Assembly (NCBI GenBank): GCA_902537945.1
Contig: CACBDG010000003.1
Location: 1-64,000, forward strand
From: an uncultured SAR116 cluster alpha proteobacterium
Lineage (GTDB): Bacteria; Pseudomonadota; Alphaproteobacteria; Puniceispirillales; Marisalimonadaceae
Direction of reading: 5' to 3'
DNA: 64,000 nucleotides
Made by a program: the position numbers and the translations under genes. The notes below the pieces were generated by a model. It had not been told where the DNA came from. It was given only the letters and a program-made list of their open reading frames with translations, and ran no database searches. Positions 1-9,079 of this stretch are shown piece by piece; the first letter of the stretch is position 1; each line of letters begins with the position of its first letter.

Positions 1-375
1 TTAATGAATAATAAAAGCAAAATAACGAAACTTTTAAGATCCAATTTACAATTTGGTCAAAACATAAACAAAACTGACATAAAAAAAATTAAAGAAGATT
101 TATTAAAATTAAAAATTAAAACACAAAATATTTTCGAAACCTTTGATTTAATCTTAACACCAACCACACCACAATCGTCATTTAAAATTGAAAAAGAACA
201 GCCCTTAAATCAAGCTAATTTTACTTCTCTTGCTAATATATCAGATCTTCCTGCAATATCACTACCTCATAACGGAACTTATGAACAACCTTTTTCTATT
301 CAATTAAATGCAGCGAATAATAATGATAAAATTTTGTTAAAAATATCTTCAATTTTTGAAAAAATATTGCAATAG
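1..375 (+). CDS. Amidase signature family protein, C-terminal part (cut by window start)
   Basis: Only the last ~124 codons are present; the frame is open to base 1, so the ATG at base 4 is probably internal. What remains matches the end of amidase-signature (GatA-like) enzymes: a segment LILTPTTPQSSF near codon 52, then LPAISLPHNG near codon 82 and a short helical tail. The catalytic Lys-Ser-Ser residues lie upstream, outside the window. Amidases of this type hydrolyse small amides or act as the GatA subunit of tRNA amidotransferase. The neighbours (deacetylase/allantoinase-like enzyme, polyamine-type ABC importer) make a catabolic amidase more likely than gatA, but that is inference. The stop lies 23 bases before the next start, so the two genes are probably co-transcribed. 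Confidence 0.75.
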   Translation, partial: LMNNKSKITKLLRSNLQFGQNINKTDIKKIKEDLLKLKIKTQNIFETFDLILTPTTPQSSFKIEKEQPLNQANFTSLANISDLPAISLPHNGTYEQPFSIQLNAANNNDKILLKISSIFEKILQ

Positions 376-397
376 TTTTTATTTGAAAGGAAATTTT

Positions 398-1315
398 ATG
401 TGGTCAAATCCAAGAGTCCCTTATGAACTGGCTTCAAAAAGAAAACAGCTAACACCCCCTAATGAAAAGTCAATTATAGTTCATGTTGTTATGAATGTTG
501 AATATTGGCCATTTGATAAGAATATGCCAAGGGGTATTCTTCCCCCGCCTCATGGTAAAGTTGCAGATCCACCTGATTTACCAAATTTTTCTTGGGTAGA
601 ATATGGAATGAGAGTTGGCCTTCCAAGGCTGATGAAACTTTTTTATGAAAATAATATTCCAGTTTCCGCATTTATTAACGCTCAAGTGGCACAGATTTAT
701 TCTTCAGCATTTGAAGAAATTTGCAAACTTAAATGGGAATTAGTCGGTCATGGTTGGTTTCAAGAGTCTCTAAGAGTAGCCAAAGACGAAGAAAGTGTAA
801 TTAAAAAAAGTTTAAGCCTATTAAGAGAATTATCAGGACAACAAGTAAGAAGCTGGTTTGGCCCAGGTGGTGGAGAAACAGAAAACACACCTGAACTTCT
901 TAAAGCAAATGGCATTGAATTCTTGCATGATTGGTTAATTGACGAATTACCTTGCTGGATGAGAACCAAATCAGGACCGATAGTGGCAATGCCGTACACC
1001 TTTGAATTAAATGATGTGCCAATTTGGACAGTTCAAAATAATGCATGTGATGAAATGTATAAAAGAGTTAAAGCAACTTTGGACATATTTGAAAACGAGA
1101 AACAATCTAATACAAAGATTATGACATTAGCACTTCACCCACACATAGTTGGAGTGCCACAGAACTTTTATTATTTAAAAAAAATAATAGAGGATTTAAT
1201 GAGCAGAAATGATGTTGTTTTTATGACTTCAAGCCAAATCGGTGATTGGTTTATTAAAGAAGACGGATCATATGGAGAAGGACTTAAACCATTTCTAGAA
1301 AGCCCACCTGAATAA
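398..1315 (+). CDS. Polysaccharide deacetylase-fold protein, PuuE/allantoinase-like
   Basis: 306 residues. The start at 398 is chosen because AAAGG lies at 386-390, 7 bases upstream; an in-frame ATG at 356 overlaps the amidase and has no such site. The sequence follows the PuuE-type (cofactor-free allantoinase) branch of the NodB fold: VHVVMNVEYWP near residues 28-38, GHGWFQ near 117, FGPGGGETENTPE near 154, HDWLIDELP near 177, and LALHPHIVG in the C-terminal third. Members hydrolyse C-N bonds, in ureides or N-acyl groups; the substrate here cannot be read from the sequence. It follows an amidase gene closely, suggesting a two-enzyme route for a nitrogenous compound that may enter through the ABC importer encoded convergently. 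The stop is one base from the end of that operon. Confidence 0.8.
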   Translation: MWSNPRVPYELASKRKQLTPPNEKSIIVHVVMNVEYWPFDKNMPRGILPPPHGKVADPPDLPNFSWVEYGMRVGLPRLMKLFYENNIPVSAFINAQVAQIYSSAFEEICKLKWELVGHGWFQESLRVAKDEESVIKKSLSLLRELSGQQVRSWFGPGGGETENTPELLKANGIEFLHDWLIDELPCWMRTKSGPIVAMPYTFELNDVPIWTVQNNACDEMYKRVKATLDIFENEKQSNTKIMTLALHPHIVGVPQNFYYLKKIIEDLMSRNDVVFMTSSQIGDWFIKEDGSYGEGLKPFLESPPE

Positions 1316-1316
1316 T

Positions 1317-2402
1317 TTACTCATTATGTAAAATAAAGTCATCTAACTTCCAATTAAGGATTACTTGATCATTTAAGTTAACGTTTCCCACTTCTTCACT
1401 AGACCTTACTTGTATTTCTTGATCATTGCTCAGCAAAACTAAATATCGAACAAATTGACCAAGGAAAGTGATTTCAGTCACTTTACCAAAAATCGAATTC
1501 TTTTCATTTATTTTTGATTTTACATTTTTCTTAATTTGAATTGACTCAGATTTTATTGACACACTTACTTCTTGGTTTTTTGAAACATTATAATTGTTGT
1601 TTGCAATTTCTATTTTATCATTTTTTATATCTAAAACGATTTTTGATTTATTTAAGTTAAGTACCTTTCCAATTAAGATATTTTTTTCACCTAAAAATTC
1701 AGCAGTAAATTGCTTTTTAGGTTTGTTATATATTTCTTGAGGAGTGCCCTCTTCTATCATTTTACCATCGGCTATTATTGCTATTCTATCTGCTACAGAC
1801 ATGGCTTCTTCTTGGTTATGAGTAACATGAACAAAACTTATACCAACAGTTTTCTGAAGTCTTTTTAATTCAATACACATATCTTTTCTTAATTGAGCAT
1901 CAAGCGCTGATAATGGCTCATCTAGTAACAAAACATCATTTTCAAGTATAAGCGCTCTAGCAAGTTGAACTCTTTGCTGTTGTCCTCCAGATAATTCATG
2001 AGGCTTTCTATTATGCAATCCAGTAAGCCCAACTAAATCCATCATTTTATTAACTTTTTCATCAATAATGTTTTTTTCAATAGATTGCAGCTTTAACCCA
2101 TATCCAATATTTTGCGCAACGTCCATATGAGGAAACAGGGCAAATCCTTGAAAAACCATTGAAGTAGGCCTTTTATCTGGTGGTAAATTATTGACATTTT
2201 TCCCTTTTATTACTACTGATCCACTATCAGGTCTTATAAATCCACCAATTGATCTAAGAAGTGTGGTTTTTCCTCCACCACTAGGACCTAACAAAACAAA
2301 ATATTCGCCATCTGAAATGTTAAGATCAACATCATTTAAAGCATAAACATCTCCATATGTCTTAATTAAATTTTTTACTTCAATTGCATTATTTTTTTTC
2401 AA
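1317..2402 (-). CDS. ABC transporter ATP-binding protein, PotA/spermidine-putrescine type
   Basis: Cytoplasmic ATPase of a polyamine/opine/compatible-solute type importer. It shows Walker A GPSGGGKTTL, signature LSGGQQQR, Walker B VLLLDEPLSALD, the switch histidine in HVTHN, and a C-terminal TOBE-like region (~residues 235-360), as in PotA. About 361 residues, normal for the family. No ATG fits: the frame opens with TTG codons at 2414 and 2402. The TTG at 2402 is preferred because GGAG lies 6 bases upstream and the first TTG overlaps that site. It is the last gene of a four-gene minus-strand operon (binding protein, two permeases, ATPase). The substrate is unknown; PotA-type ATPases also energise thiamine, iron or phosphonate importers. 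Confidence 0.9.
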   Translation of the reverse strand: MKKNNAIEVKNLIKTYGDVYALNDVDLNISDGEYFVLLGPSGGGKTTLLRSIGGFIRPDSGSVVIKGKNVNNLPPDKRPTSMVFQGFALFPHMDVAQNIGYGLKLQSIEKNIIDEKVNKMMDLVGLTGLHNRKPHELSGGQQQRVQLARALILENDVLLLDEPLSALDAQLRKDMCIELKRLQKTVGISFVHVTHNQEEAMSVADRIAIIADGKMIEEGTPQEIYNKPKKQFTAEFLGEKNILIGKVLNLNKSKIVLDIKNDKIEIANNNYNVSKNQEVSVSIKSESIQIKKNVKSKINEKNSIFGKVTEITFLGQFVRYLVLLSNDQEIQVRSSEEVGNVNLNDQVILNWKLDDFILHNE

Positions 2403-2417
2403 CTTAAACTCCAAAAT

Positions 2418-3308
2418 TTATTTATTTGGTTCTTTAACTATTCGTGTTTTTTTCTCTAATTCTTCAGTTTTAATTGCTGTTACAATTAAAATAGTAGAAA
2501 CAATAACTACAGCTACTAAACTAACAATAGATGCCATAGCGTATGACTCTTCAGACATGCCAGTATTCAACATTTGTGAAATCAACACCGAAGTAAAAGT
2601 ATCAAAACCACCTTTTAATAAACTAGTTCTAGTATATTCGTTAAAAGTAAGAATAACTACAAATGCACAAGCGCTAAAAACCCCTGCTCTAATTTGAGGA
2701 AATTCTATTTCCCAAAATGCTCTCCAGGCTGATGCACCCAAATCCCTTGCTGCTTCGGTTTGTTCGTTTCTATACCTAGCCATAGTTATCATAATAACTA
2801 CAAACACATAAGGTAATGTATATACTATCAGACCTATAACTGCTGTCATAATTCCTAGATCAAACCAAGTATCTAAGGAATATATACCTGTATATTCACC
2901 AATTAGCGTAAAAAATTTATTTAAATTTTTAAAAAACACTAATAATGCAGACGCCAAAATGTCTGCAGGCACAAACAATGGTGAAAGAAGCACAAAAACA
3001 ATCCATACTTTTTGAGTACTTTGTTTATAAAGTTTAGCTGAAAGTAGTCCAAAAGGAATAACTATTGGTAAAGTAATAATTGCCAAAAGCATTGTCCAAC
3101 CTAATGCCCCAATTAATTGCTTGTCAGAAAAAACATTTTCATACCACTGAAAGGTAAAATTGTAATACTTGGCGCCAAAACCAAGTTCATTAAATGAAAT
3201 ATAAACAGTGTAAAAAGTAGGAGCCATTAAAATAAAAACAGCAAAGGACAACCAACCCCATTTTAATAGCAGCTTCCATTTAGGTTGAAAATCATCTCTT
3301 AGTGACAT
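2418..3308 (-). CDS. ABC transporter permease, PotC type
   Basis: 296-residue inner-membrane permease with about six hydrophobic segments and the cytoplasmic EAA loop (EAARDLGASAWRAFWEIEFP, near residues 185-205) that docks on the ATPase. The charged N-terminus (MSLRDDFQPKWK) is followed by the first membrane span. Its ATG shares one base with the stop codon of the preceding permease (TAATG at 3306-3310), a classic sign of translational coupling between the two halves of a heterodimeric channel. The order binding protein - PotB-like - PotC-like - PotA-like is that of polyamine-family importers. Confidence 0.9.
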   Translation of the reverse strand: MSLRDDFQPKWKLLLKWGWLSFAVFILMAPTFYTVYISFNELGFGAKYYNFTFQWYENVFSDKQLIGALGWTMLLAIITLPIVIPFGLLSAKLYKQSTQKVWIVFVLLSPLFVPADILASALLVFFKNLNKFFTLIGEYTGIYSLDTWFDLGIMTAVIGLIVYTLPYVFVVIMITMARYRNEQTEAARDLGASAWRAFWEIEFPQIRAGVFSACAFVVILTFNEYTRTSLLKGGFDTFTSVLISQMLNTGMSEESYAMASIVSLVAVVIVSTILIVTAIKTEELEKKTRIVKEPNK

Positions 3309-4156
3309 TAACTTATGGGCTCCAATAATTTTGTTAGATTAAACAACCTATGGCCTAAGTAAAGAAGCCCCATTAGTGTAAACATCATTATAGCGCTGAC
3401 AGCCATTGCTAATGGAAAATCAAGAGCAATTATTGCCTGTGTTGCAATCAAACCTGCATTTACCGAACCTGGCCCACCCAAAATAGTTGGAATTAGAGCA
3501 ATGCCTATTCCATTAACAAAAATAAAAACACTTCCTGCGAACAAACCTGGCGCAGCTAAAGGTAAAAATATATCTTTAAACATTCTTCTTCTATTAACAC
3601 CTAAGTCAGCACAAACTTCGAAAATATAATTAGGAATAGCTTCCAAAGCTAAAAAAGTTGAAAAAATCATAAAGGGTAAAAAAGATACAATTTCACCAAT
3701 AACAACTCCAGTAGGAGTAAATACAAATATAGAAAAAGGACTTTCGATTAAATTCATGTCCATTAGAAAAGAATTAACAACACCATTCCGAGAAAGTATG
3801 GGTCTTAAAGCAAAAATTCTTATTATTTCAGAAACCATGAATGGAAGAATAAATAACAACATAACTCTATGTTGAGCAACTTTTCTTACTCTTCGACGTA
3901 TAAATATTGCTATCGGAAAGCCTATAAAAAAGGCACAAACAACAGATATAGATGAATGAAACATAGAAGAAAGAAAATTTTCTAACCTAGATGAAAAAAA
4001 GAAATTTTCATAAGAAAATAAGGTAAAAGCTGGTTCCATCCAAAACATTGTTCTTTCAAATACACTCCAAACAACAGTTAAAAGCAATGGAAGTACAAAA
4101 AAAATAATCATAAAAATGATAGGAATTTTAAATAGAAAATTATTTTTTGAAATCAT
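3308..4156 (-). CDS. ABC transporter permease, PotB type
   Basis: 282-residue permease with an N-terminal span (residues ~9-30), a long periplasmic loop, and further spans. The EAA-like loop reads EVCADLGVNRRRMFKDIFLP, close to the BPD_transp_1 consensus. It pairs with the PotC-like permease to form the translocation channel. A strong RNA hairpin lies just upstream, between this gene and the binding-protein gene, and probably sets their expression ratio. Confidence 0.9.
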   Translation of the reverse strand: MISKNNFLFKIPIIFMIIFFVLPLLLTVVWSVFERTMFWMEPAFTLFSYENFFFSSRLENFLSSMFHSSISVVCAFFIGFPIAIFIRRRVRKVAQHRVMLLFILPFMVSEIIRIFALRPILSRNGVVNSFLMDMNLIESPFSIFVFTPTGVVIGEIVSFLPFMIFSTFLALEAIPNYIFEVCADLGVNRRRMFKDIFLPLAAPGLFAGSVFIFVNGIGIALIPTILGGPGSVNAGLIATQAIIALDFPLAMAVSAIMMFTLMGLLYLGHRLFNLTKLLEPIS

Positions 4157-4171
4157 TAATTTACCAATGAG

Positions 4172-4200
4172 TTACAACCCTGCAAATTGCAGGGTTGTAA
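4172..4200 (-). promoter_or_regulatory. Intercistronic stem-loop after binding-protein gene
   Basis: A perfect inverted repeat with 13-14 bp arms (left arm TTACAACCCTGCA, loop of three) fills the gap between the binding-protein stop and the first permease start. No U-tract follows on the minus strand, so it is not a standard intrinsic terminator. Hairpins at this place in ABC importer operons usually protect the 3' end of the binding-protein mRNA and lower permease expression. Confidence 0.7.
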
Positions 4201-4212
4201 AATTAATTTAAT

Positions 4213-5379
4213 TTAAGCAGCTTGAACTTTAGCCCACCAATCTTGATAAGCTCTCAATTCCTTTGGATACAAGTTCTGCCATGAATTGCCTTTTACGGCC
4301 ATCCTGTCAGCTTTGTTTTTTAGTCTTTGAGCGATAACTGCTTTTTTATTAGCATCAAAGTCAGCTGGATTTGCTTCAACATACTCGTTGACACCAGTCA
4401 TCTGAGGTGTAAAACCTAAATTAGCAAGTGTTCTTGCACCAAACCATGGTGATAGGTAAAGATCCATTAACTTATAAAAGTTATCTTCTTGTCCTCTTTG
4501 TTTACCACCTTTAGTGAGCATCCAAACGTTATTCCAAGTTTGATGACCTTCTTTCATAGTACCATAATGAATATCAGCACCTTTTTTTGCAGCAATAACT
4601 GCTATCGGCTCCCAACATGAAGAAACAAGCACTTCTTCACTTGCAAGTAAGTCAACACCATTTCCGAAACCATCCCAGAATGTTCTAAATTGTCCTTTCT
4701 TTTTCTGATCAATTAGAAATTGACATACACCTTTTACCTCAGATTTAGACATATCAGAAGGATTAACAATGTCTTGCTTACCTGACTCTTTTAAATACAC
4801 TGCGGTAGTTGTTAAAGTTGGACCAGAGTCATTCTGCATGGCTGCGTAGCCTTTAAATTGACTATCAAACAAAGCGTCCCAAGTATCAATATCTCCTCCA
4901 ACTTTGGTCTTATTATAAGCCATAGAGTCAGCATTTGAAATGTAAGGTACACCCACGATTTCGCCTTTTCTATTTCTAATAGTATTAGCCGCAACATTTC
5001 CTTCTTTGTATTCAGGAATTAAGTTTTTCCAGTTTTTTATCTTTGAGACATCTAATGGAACAATGGCCTTATTGTCTGACATTGCATCCTCTTGTCCTCC
5101 ACCATTATCTGTAATAGCATCATAAAGTTTTTGACCATCACCAACAAAAAACTTCTGTATTGCCTGATCTGCAGAACCACTCTTAGCAGAGTATACTAAC
5201 GGAACACCTGCCTGTTTACCCATTTCATCCCAAGTTTTTGTAACTTTAGCCACACCAATAGTCCAGATTTTAAGAGGATCAGCTGCGAAAGCGTCCATAA
5301 CAAATGATTGACTTAAAGAAGCTGATGCTGCCACCAACGCGCTATTTTTAAGAAAATCACGTCTATTTCCTTTATACAT
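4213..5379 (-). CDS. Extracellular solute-binding protein, PotD-like, Tat-exported
   Basis: 388 residues. The N-terminus carries a twin-arginine signal (NRRDFLKNSALVAASASL...) with likely cleavage after AFA near residue 32, so it is exported folded through the Tat system encoded at 54-55 kb in this window. The mature part has the layout of PotD/bacterial extracellular solute-binding family proteins: KIWTIGVAK near the start, ADSMAYNKTKV in the middle, CWEP near residue 256, and a long helical C-terminus. It delivers the ligand to the permease pair downstream. First gene of the operon; GGGAG lies about 8 bases before the ATG. The ligand is not identifiable from sequence; a polyamine or small amino-carboxylate is a guess from the family. 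Confidence 0.88.
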   Translation of the reverse strand: MYKGNRRDFLKNSALVAASASLSQSFVMDAFAADPLKIWTIGVAKVTKTWDEMGKQAGVPLVYSAKSGSADQAIQKFFVGDGQKLYDAITDNGGGQEDAMSDNKAIVPLDVSKIKNWKNLIPEYKEGNVAANTIRNRKGEIVGVPYISNADSMAYNKTKVGGDIDTWDALFDSQFKGYAAMQNDSGPTLTTTAVYLKESGKQDIVNPSDMSKSEVKGVCQFLIDQKKKGQFRTFWDGFGNGVDLLASEEVLVSSCWEPIAVIAAKKGADIHYGTMKEGHQTWNNVWMLTKGGKQRGQEDNFYKLMDLYLSPWFGARTLANLGFTPQMTGVNEYVEANPADFDANKKAVIAQRLKNKADRMAVKGNSWQNLYPKELRAYQDWWAKVQAA

Positions 5380-5493
5380 AAATTTACTCCCTATTATAAT
5401 AAGCTTTCATTAGATCAGGTAAGCGATATAATAGCAAAACAAATAAAAAAATTTTTAATTAACTGAGAGTTTTAATATTTTAGAAAAATGTAA

Positions 5494-6876
5494 ATGATTA
5501 ATGAATTTTTAAAACAAATATGTAAAGAACCTAATAAGCAAACCTTACATAAAGCAAAATTAGCAATTATAGATTGGATTGGTTACTCGATTGCAGGAAC
5601 TTTTACAAAACAAGCTTATCCATTTAAAAATTTACAATCAGAGCTTCCAAAAGGAAATTCTCTTAATCTTTTTGATAAAAAATCATTAAGTCCATTTGAC
5701 AGTGCTTTTTTTAACGCAGCAGTTGGAAATATCTTAGAATTAGATGATGTTCATAGAACCTCAATAATCCACCCTGGGGATACTATTATACCCGCTGCAA
5801 TAGCAACATCATACTTTAAGCCTGTAAATGCTCTAGAGTTCTTAAAATCTTTAGTATTAGGATATGAAACAGCTATAAGAATGGGGATATGCTTAGGGAC
5901 TGATCATTATAACATTTTTTATTCAAGCGCCACCTGCGGGGTTTTTGGAGCTGCTGCGGCTTCAAGCTACATTCTTAATCATGATCAAAACAAAAATTTA
6001 GCTTTGACTAAATTAAATTACTCTATTCAACTTGCCACAATGAATTCTTCAGGAATATGGCAATGCAGAAAAGGTCAAGGTGAAGCCAAACAATATGCAT
6101 TAGCTCATGCTTCAAGATCCGGACTAACATCAGCTTTTTTAGCACAAAAAAATGCTCAAACACCTGTTGACATGATAGAAGGAGAATTAGGATTTTTAAA
6201 AGCCTTCACTAACAAAATTAATTTTGAAGCATTAATTAAAAGAGAAAATACACATTTAATAAATGAAGTCAGCAATAAACCATGGCCTGCATGCAGACAC
6301 AGTCACCCCGTAATAGGTGTGGCATTAGAATTAAAGAAAATAATAAAGAAAGAAAAACTTAATATTGAAGATATTAAATTTATAGAAATAGAAACTTATC
6401 AAACAGCTATTGATTTTTGTAACAAACCAATGCCAACAAGTGAAATTGAAGGGAAATTTTCACTTCAACATTGTTGTGCAATTTCTCTAATATTTGAAGA
6501 TATAAAAGAAAGTTATTTTGAAAAAAGTATATTAAATAATCATGAAATTGAGAGTTTACGAAAAAAAATTAGAGTTAATTCTAATAAACAGATGTCAATT
6601 AATTTTCCAAAAAACTATTCAGTACAAATTAAAATTAAATTCAATAATGATGAAGAACTCATTCAAAAATCAGATCATGCTAAAGGTGACCCAGAAAATC
6701 CAATGAGTGAAAAAGAAATATGTGATAAAACTCTTGACTTGGTTAATAGTCATATAAAAAACAGTAATTGTAATAATTTAATTGAAAAAATACTAAATAC
6801 AAACATCGAAAATGATAAATCTTCAATTGTGTGGTTTAATGACCTACAACAAATTATAAATGGAAAGGGATATTAA
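5494..6876 (+). CDS. MmgE/PrpD family protein
   Basis: 460 residues, the usual length for the MmgE/PrpD fold (2-methylcitrate dehydratase PrpD, cis-aconitate decarboxylase, iminodisuccinate epimerase). Hallmarks: AIIDWIGYSIAG near residue 24, NILELDDVHRTSIIHPGDT near 79-97, GICLGTDHYN, and KPWPACRHSHPVIG near 262. The family isomerises, dehydrates or decarboxylates small polycarboxylates without metal. No methylcitrate synthase or isocitrate lyase-type gene is nearby, so a PrpD role in propionate use is not supported. It heads a three-gene plus-strand run (MmgE, cupin, TIM-barrel) divergent from the ABC importer, so an imported amino-dicarboxylate-like ligand could be its substrate; that is inference. 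No strong ribosome-binding site is seen. Confidence 0.88.
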   Translation: MINEFLKQICKEPNKQTLHKAKLAIIDWIGYSIAGTFTKQAYPFKNLQSELPKGNSLNLFDKKSLSPFDSAFFNAAVGNILELDDVHRTSIIHPGDTIIPAAIATSYFKPVNALEFLKSLVLGYETAIRMGICLGTDHYNIFYSSATCGVFGAAAASSYILNHDQNKNLALTKLNYSIQLATMNSSGIWQCRKGQGEAKQYALAHASRSGLTSAFLAQKNAQTPVDMIEGELGFLKAFTNKINFEALIKRENTHLINEVSNKPWPACRHSHPVIGVALELKKIIKKEKLNIEDIKFIEIETYQTAIDFCNKPMPTSEIEGKFSLQHCCAISLIFEDIKESYFEKSILNNHEIESLRKKIRVNSNKQMSINFPKNYSVQIKIKFNNDEELIQKSDHAKGDPENPMSEKEICDKTLDLVNSHIKNSNCNNLIEKILNTNIENDKSSIVWFNDLQQIINGKGY

Positions 6877-6877
6877 A

Positions 6878-7252
6878 ATGTTAAAAGAAGCTATTTCTTT
6901 TTCACAGCTAAACATTAATGAAGGTTGGGAATTAGCACCTGGTGCAGGTCCCGGAATTGAAATGAAAATGTTATCAGGTAGGTTGGATGAAGAAAAAAAA
7001 GTTGGTGTTAGAACACGCTTAATTAGATTTTTACCTGGAGCATTTAATACTGAGGTTTTTGTTCATGATTATTGGGAAGAAGTTTACATGATTTCAGGAT
7101 CAATTACTTTAGGTAATGATCAACCAGAAAATAAAAAAATCACAACACAATCTCCTGCTTATGCATGCAGGCCTCCAGGAACTAATCATGGACCATTCAG
7201 ATCTAATGAAGGATGTATGTTTCTAGAAATTCAATATTACAATAAAGATTAA
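6878..7252 (+). CDS. Small cupin-domain protein
   Basis: 124 residues. The start at 6878 is chosen because GGAAAGGG lies at 6862-6869 and the gene then begins one base after the MmgE/PrpD stop; an in-frame ATG at 6860 would use that site as coding sequence. A single beta-barrel cupin is visible: FNTEVFVHDYWEEVYMISGS carries the His and Glu residues of cupin motif 1, and PPGTNHGPFRS the His of motif 2. Such proteins are metal-dependent dioxygenases, isomerases or ligand sensors; no catalytic class can be assigned. Position in the cluster suggests a step on the same substrate as its neighbours. Confidence 0.8.
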   Translation: MLKEAISFSQLNINEGWELAPGAGPGIEMKMLSGRLDEEKKVGVRTRLIRFLPGAFNTEVFVHDYWEEVYMISGSITLGNDQPENKKITTQSPAYACRPPGTNHGPFRSNEGCMFLEIQYYNKD

Positions 7253-7259
7253 AATTTTA

Positions 7260-8120
7260 ATGAAATCAAATATCCGAGATGCTTTAGAAACCAGATTATC
7301 AGTAAATAGTTATTTATGGCCAAAAAATACTGATCCATACGAATTTATTGAAGCAATATTAAAAGCAGGTATTAAGAATATAGGATTAAATACTGATTTT
7401 ATTGAAGAATATGGTGTTAACAAATTAAAGCAAGAGTTAAGTCTTAACAAAATAAACGTTACCAGCATAAATTCTGTAGGATATTTTACTGATAACTTTT
7501 ATTTTAAACAACACGAGAAAATTTTTAATTATGCGAAAATTTTAAAACCAGATGTGGTTTGTGTTATTTCTGGCGGAATTCTTGGAGGTCCAAATCCAAT
7601 TAGTTCTGAATATAATTTTGAAAACAAAAACCTCAATATTGAAAAAATAAGAAAAGAAAGTTTAAATCAGTTACTCTATTTATTTGACAAAGCTCAAGAA
7701 CAGAACCTTACTTTGGGCTTAGAGCCTATTGGGAGTTGGGAAATACTTAAAAAAGGACACTTTAATTCAATTGCAAGCTGCTTAAATCTTGTAAAAAAAT
7801 ACGAACATAAATTAATAATTGACCTATATCATAGTTTCGCAGACACAAAACTTGAGAGTTTTTTAAAAAACTCTCCTAAATTAGGATTACTTCAATTTTC
7901 AAATATTAAATTTGATAATAACTGGAGACCTACAGGTAGACTAATTTTGAACAAACAAAATAATGTAAATAATGTGGATATCTCAAAGTATTTAAAAACT
8001 GTTTTAAATAGAAAAGATAGAATAAATGTAGAATTTGAGATTTTTCAATCTGATATAAAAGATACTGATCCAAAACTAGTTATAACAAATCTTAAAAAAG
8101 AATTATTAGAACTGTTATAA
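7260..8120 (+). CDS. Sugar phosphate isomerase/epimerase-like TIM-barrel protein
   Basis: 286 residues, length typical of the AP endonuclease 2 / xylose isomerase-like TIM-barrel family (IolE, hydroxypyruvate isomerase, tagatose epimerase). Recognisable strands end in possible metal ligands: LGLEPIGSW (Glu, near residue 158), LIIDLYHSF (Asp and His, near 188), and VEFEIFQ (Glu, near 259). The enzyme probably isomerises or epimerises a small hydroxy-carbonyl compound using a divalent metal. It begins 7 bases after the cupin stop and is convergent with, and one base from, the lactonase-like gene. Confidence 0.72.
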   Translation: MKSNIRDALETRLSVNSYLWPKNTDPYEFIEAILKAGIKNIGLNTDFIEEYGVNKLKQELSLNKINVTSINSVGYFTDNFYFKQHEKIFNYAKILKPDVVCVISGGILGGPNPISSEYNFENKNLNIEKIRKESLNQLLYLFDKAQEQNLTLGLEPIGSWEILKKGHFNSIASCLNLVKKYEHKLIIDLYHSFADTKLESFLKNSPKLGLLQFSNIKFDNNWRPTGRLILNKQNNVNNVDISKYLKTVLNRKDRINVEFEIFQSDIKDTDPKLVITNLKKELLELL

Positions 8121-8121
8121 A

Positions 8122-9060
8122 TTATTTATTTAGAAAATTTAGCGGCAAACCCTCTCTATCCCACTTAACTTCAAGGAGATGGCCTTCATATGATGCAGTT
8201 ATATAAGCCGTTTTTAAATCTTTTGAACCAAAACAAATGTTTGTGATATATGGATCTTCAAATTTTATAAACTCTACTAAGTCTCCACTCGGAGAAATAA
8301 CTGATATACCACCGTTGAATAGAGTTCCAACACAAATATTTCCATTTTTTTCTACAGCAAGAGAGTCAAATCTTTTAATTCCACCCTCATTATTTAATAA
8401 TTTGCCACCATTAATTGAGTATGGAAATTGAATTTTATTAATTTCACCTTCTCCGATTATATCAAATCCATATAACTTACCCCCCTCAGTTTCTGCAATG
8501 TAAAGGGTTTTTTCATCAGGTGAAAGACCAATTCCATTTGGTGTCATTATAGGATGGATTACTTCTTTGATAAGCGATCCGTCAGATTTTGCCCAATAAA
8601 TTGAGCCCCTATCCATGTCTCTCTCTCTTTGTTTGCCTAAATCTGTAAACCAAAAATTTCCTTCTTTATCAAAAACAATATCATTAGGTCCCTTTAGTGA
8701 AATCCCATTGCATTCTTCATATAATGTTTCAAACAGTCCAGTTTTAAGATTTACCTTTTGAATTTTCCCTCCTGAATAGGATTTAGACTGCAATATTGGC
8801 CTCATCCCTGCTGGCTTTGAGTTTATTTCCCATTCAAAACCACCATTATTACATACATAACATTGTCCATCTGGTCCAATAGCCGCTCCGTTTGGACCAC
8901 CTCCTAAATTAGCGATAACTTCAACATTACCATCTGATGTAACTTTACTTAATGTACCTCTAGCAATTTCAACTAAAATTATTGACCCATCATTCATGAA
9001 AATTGGACCTTCAGGAAATTTTAGATTTTTAGCTAATATTTTATATTCTTTTTTAATCAT
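8122..9060 (-). CDS. SMP-30/gluconolactonase-like beta-propeller hydrolase
   Basis: 312 residues. Six-bladed propeller signatures are present: KFPEGPIF near residue 14 (metal-binding Glu), GGPNGAAIGPDG, GPNDIVFDKEGNFWFTD (metal-binding Asn), TPNGIGLSPDEKTLYIAET, and RFDSLAVEKNGNICVGT (metal-binding Asp). The family opens sugar or other lactones with Ca2+ or Zn2+. No signal peptide, so cytoplasmic. It follows an MFS transporter gene on the same strand with a 19-base gap, so uptake of an acid or lactone followed by ring opening is a reasonable reading. Confidence 0.85.
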   Translation of the reverse strand: MIKKEYKILAKNLKFPEGPIFMNDGSIILVEIARGTLSKVTSDGNVEVIANLGGGPNGAAIGPDGQCYVCNNGGFEWEINSKPAGMRPILQSKSYSGGKIQKVNLKTGLFETLYEECNGISLKGPNDIVFDKEGNFWFTDLGKQRERDMDRGSIYWAKSDGSLIKEVIHPIMTPNGIGLSPDEKTLYIAETEGGKLYGFDIIGEGEINKIQFPYSINGGKLLNNEGGIKRFDSLAVEKNGNICVGTLFNGGISVISPSGDLVEFIKFEDPYITNICFGSKDLKTAYITASYEGHLLEVKWDREGLPLNFLNK

Positions 9061-9079
9061 ATATTCTTTTCTTTATAGT

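Noticed and set aside
489-999. Minus-strand frames of 60 and 79 codons inside the deacetylase gene
   Set aside because: They lie wholly inside a well-supported gene and have no family features or ribosome-binding sites.
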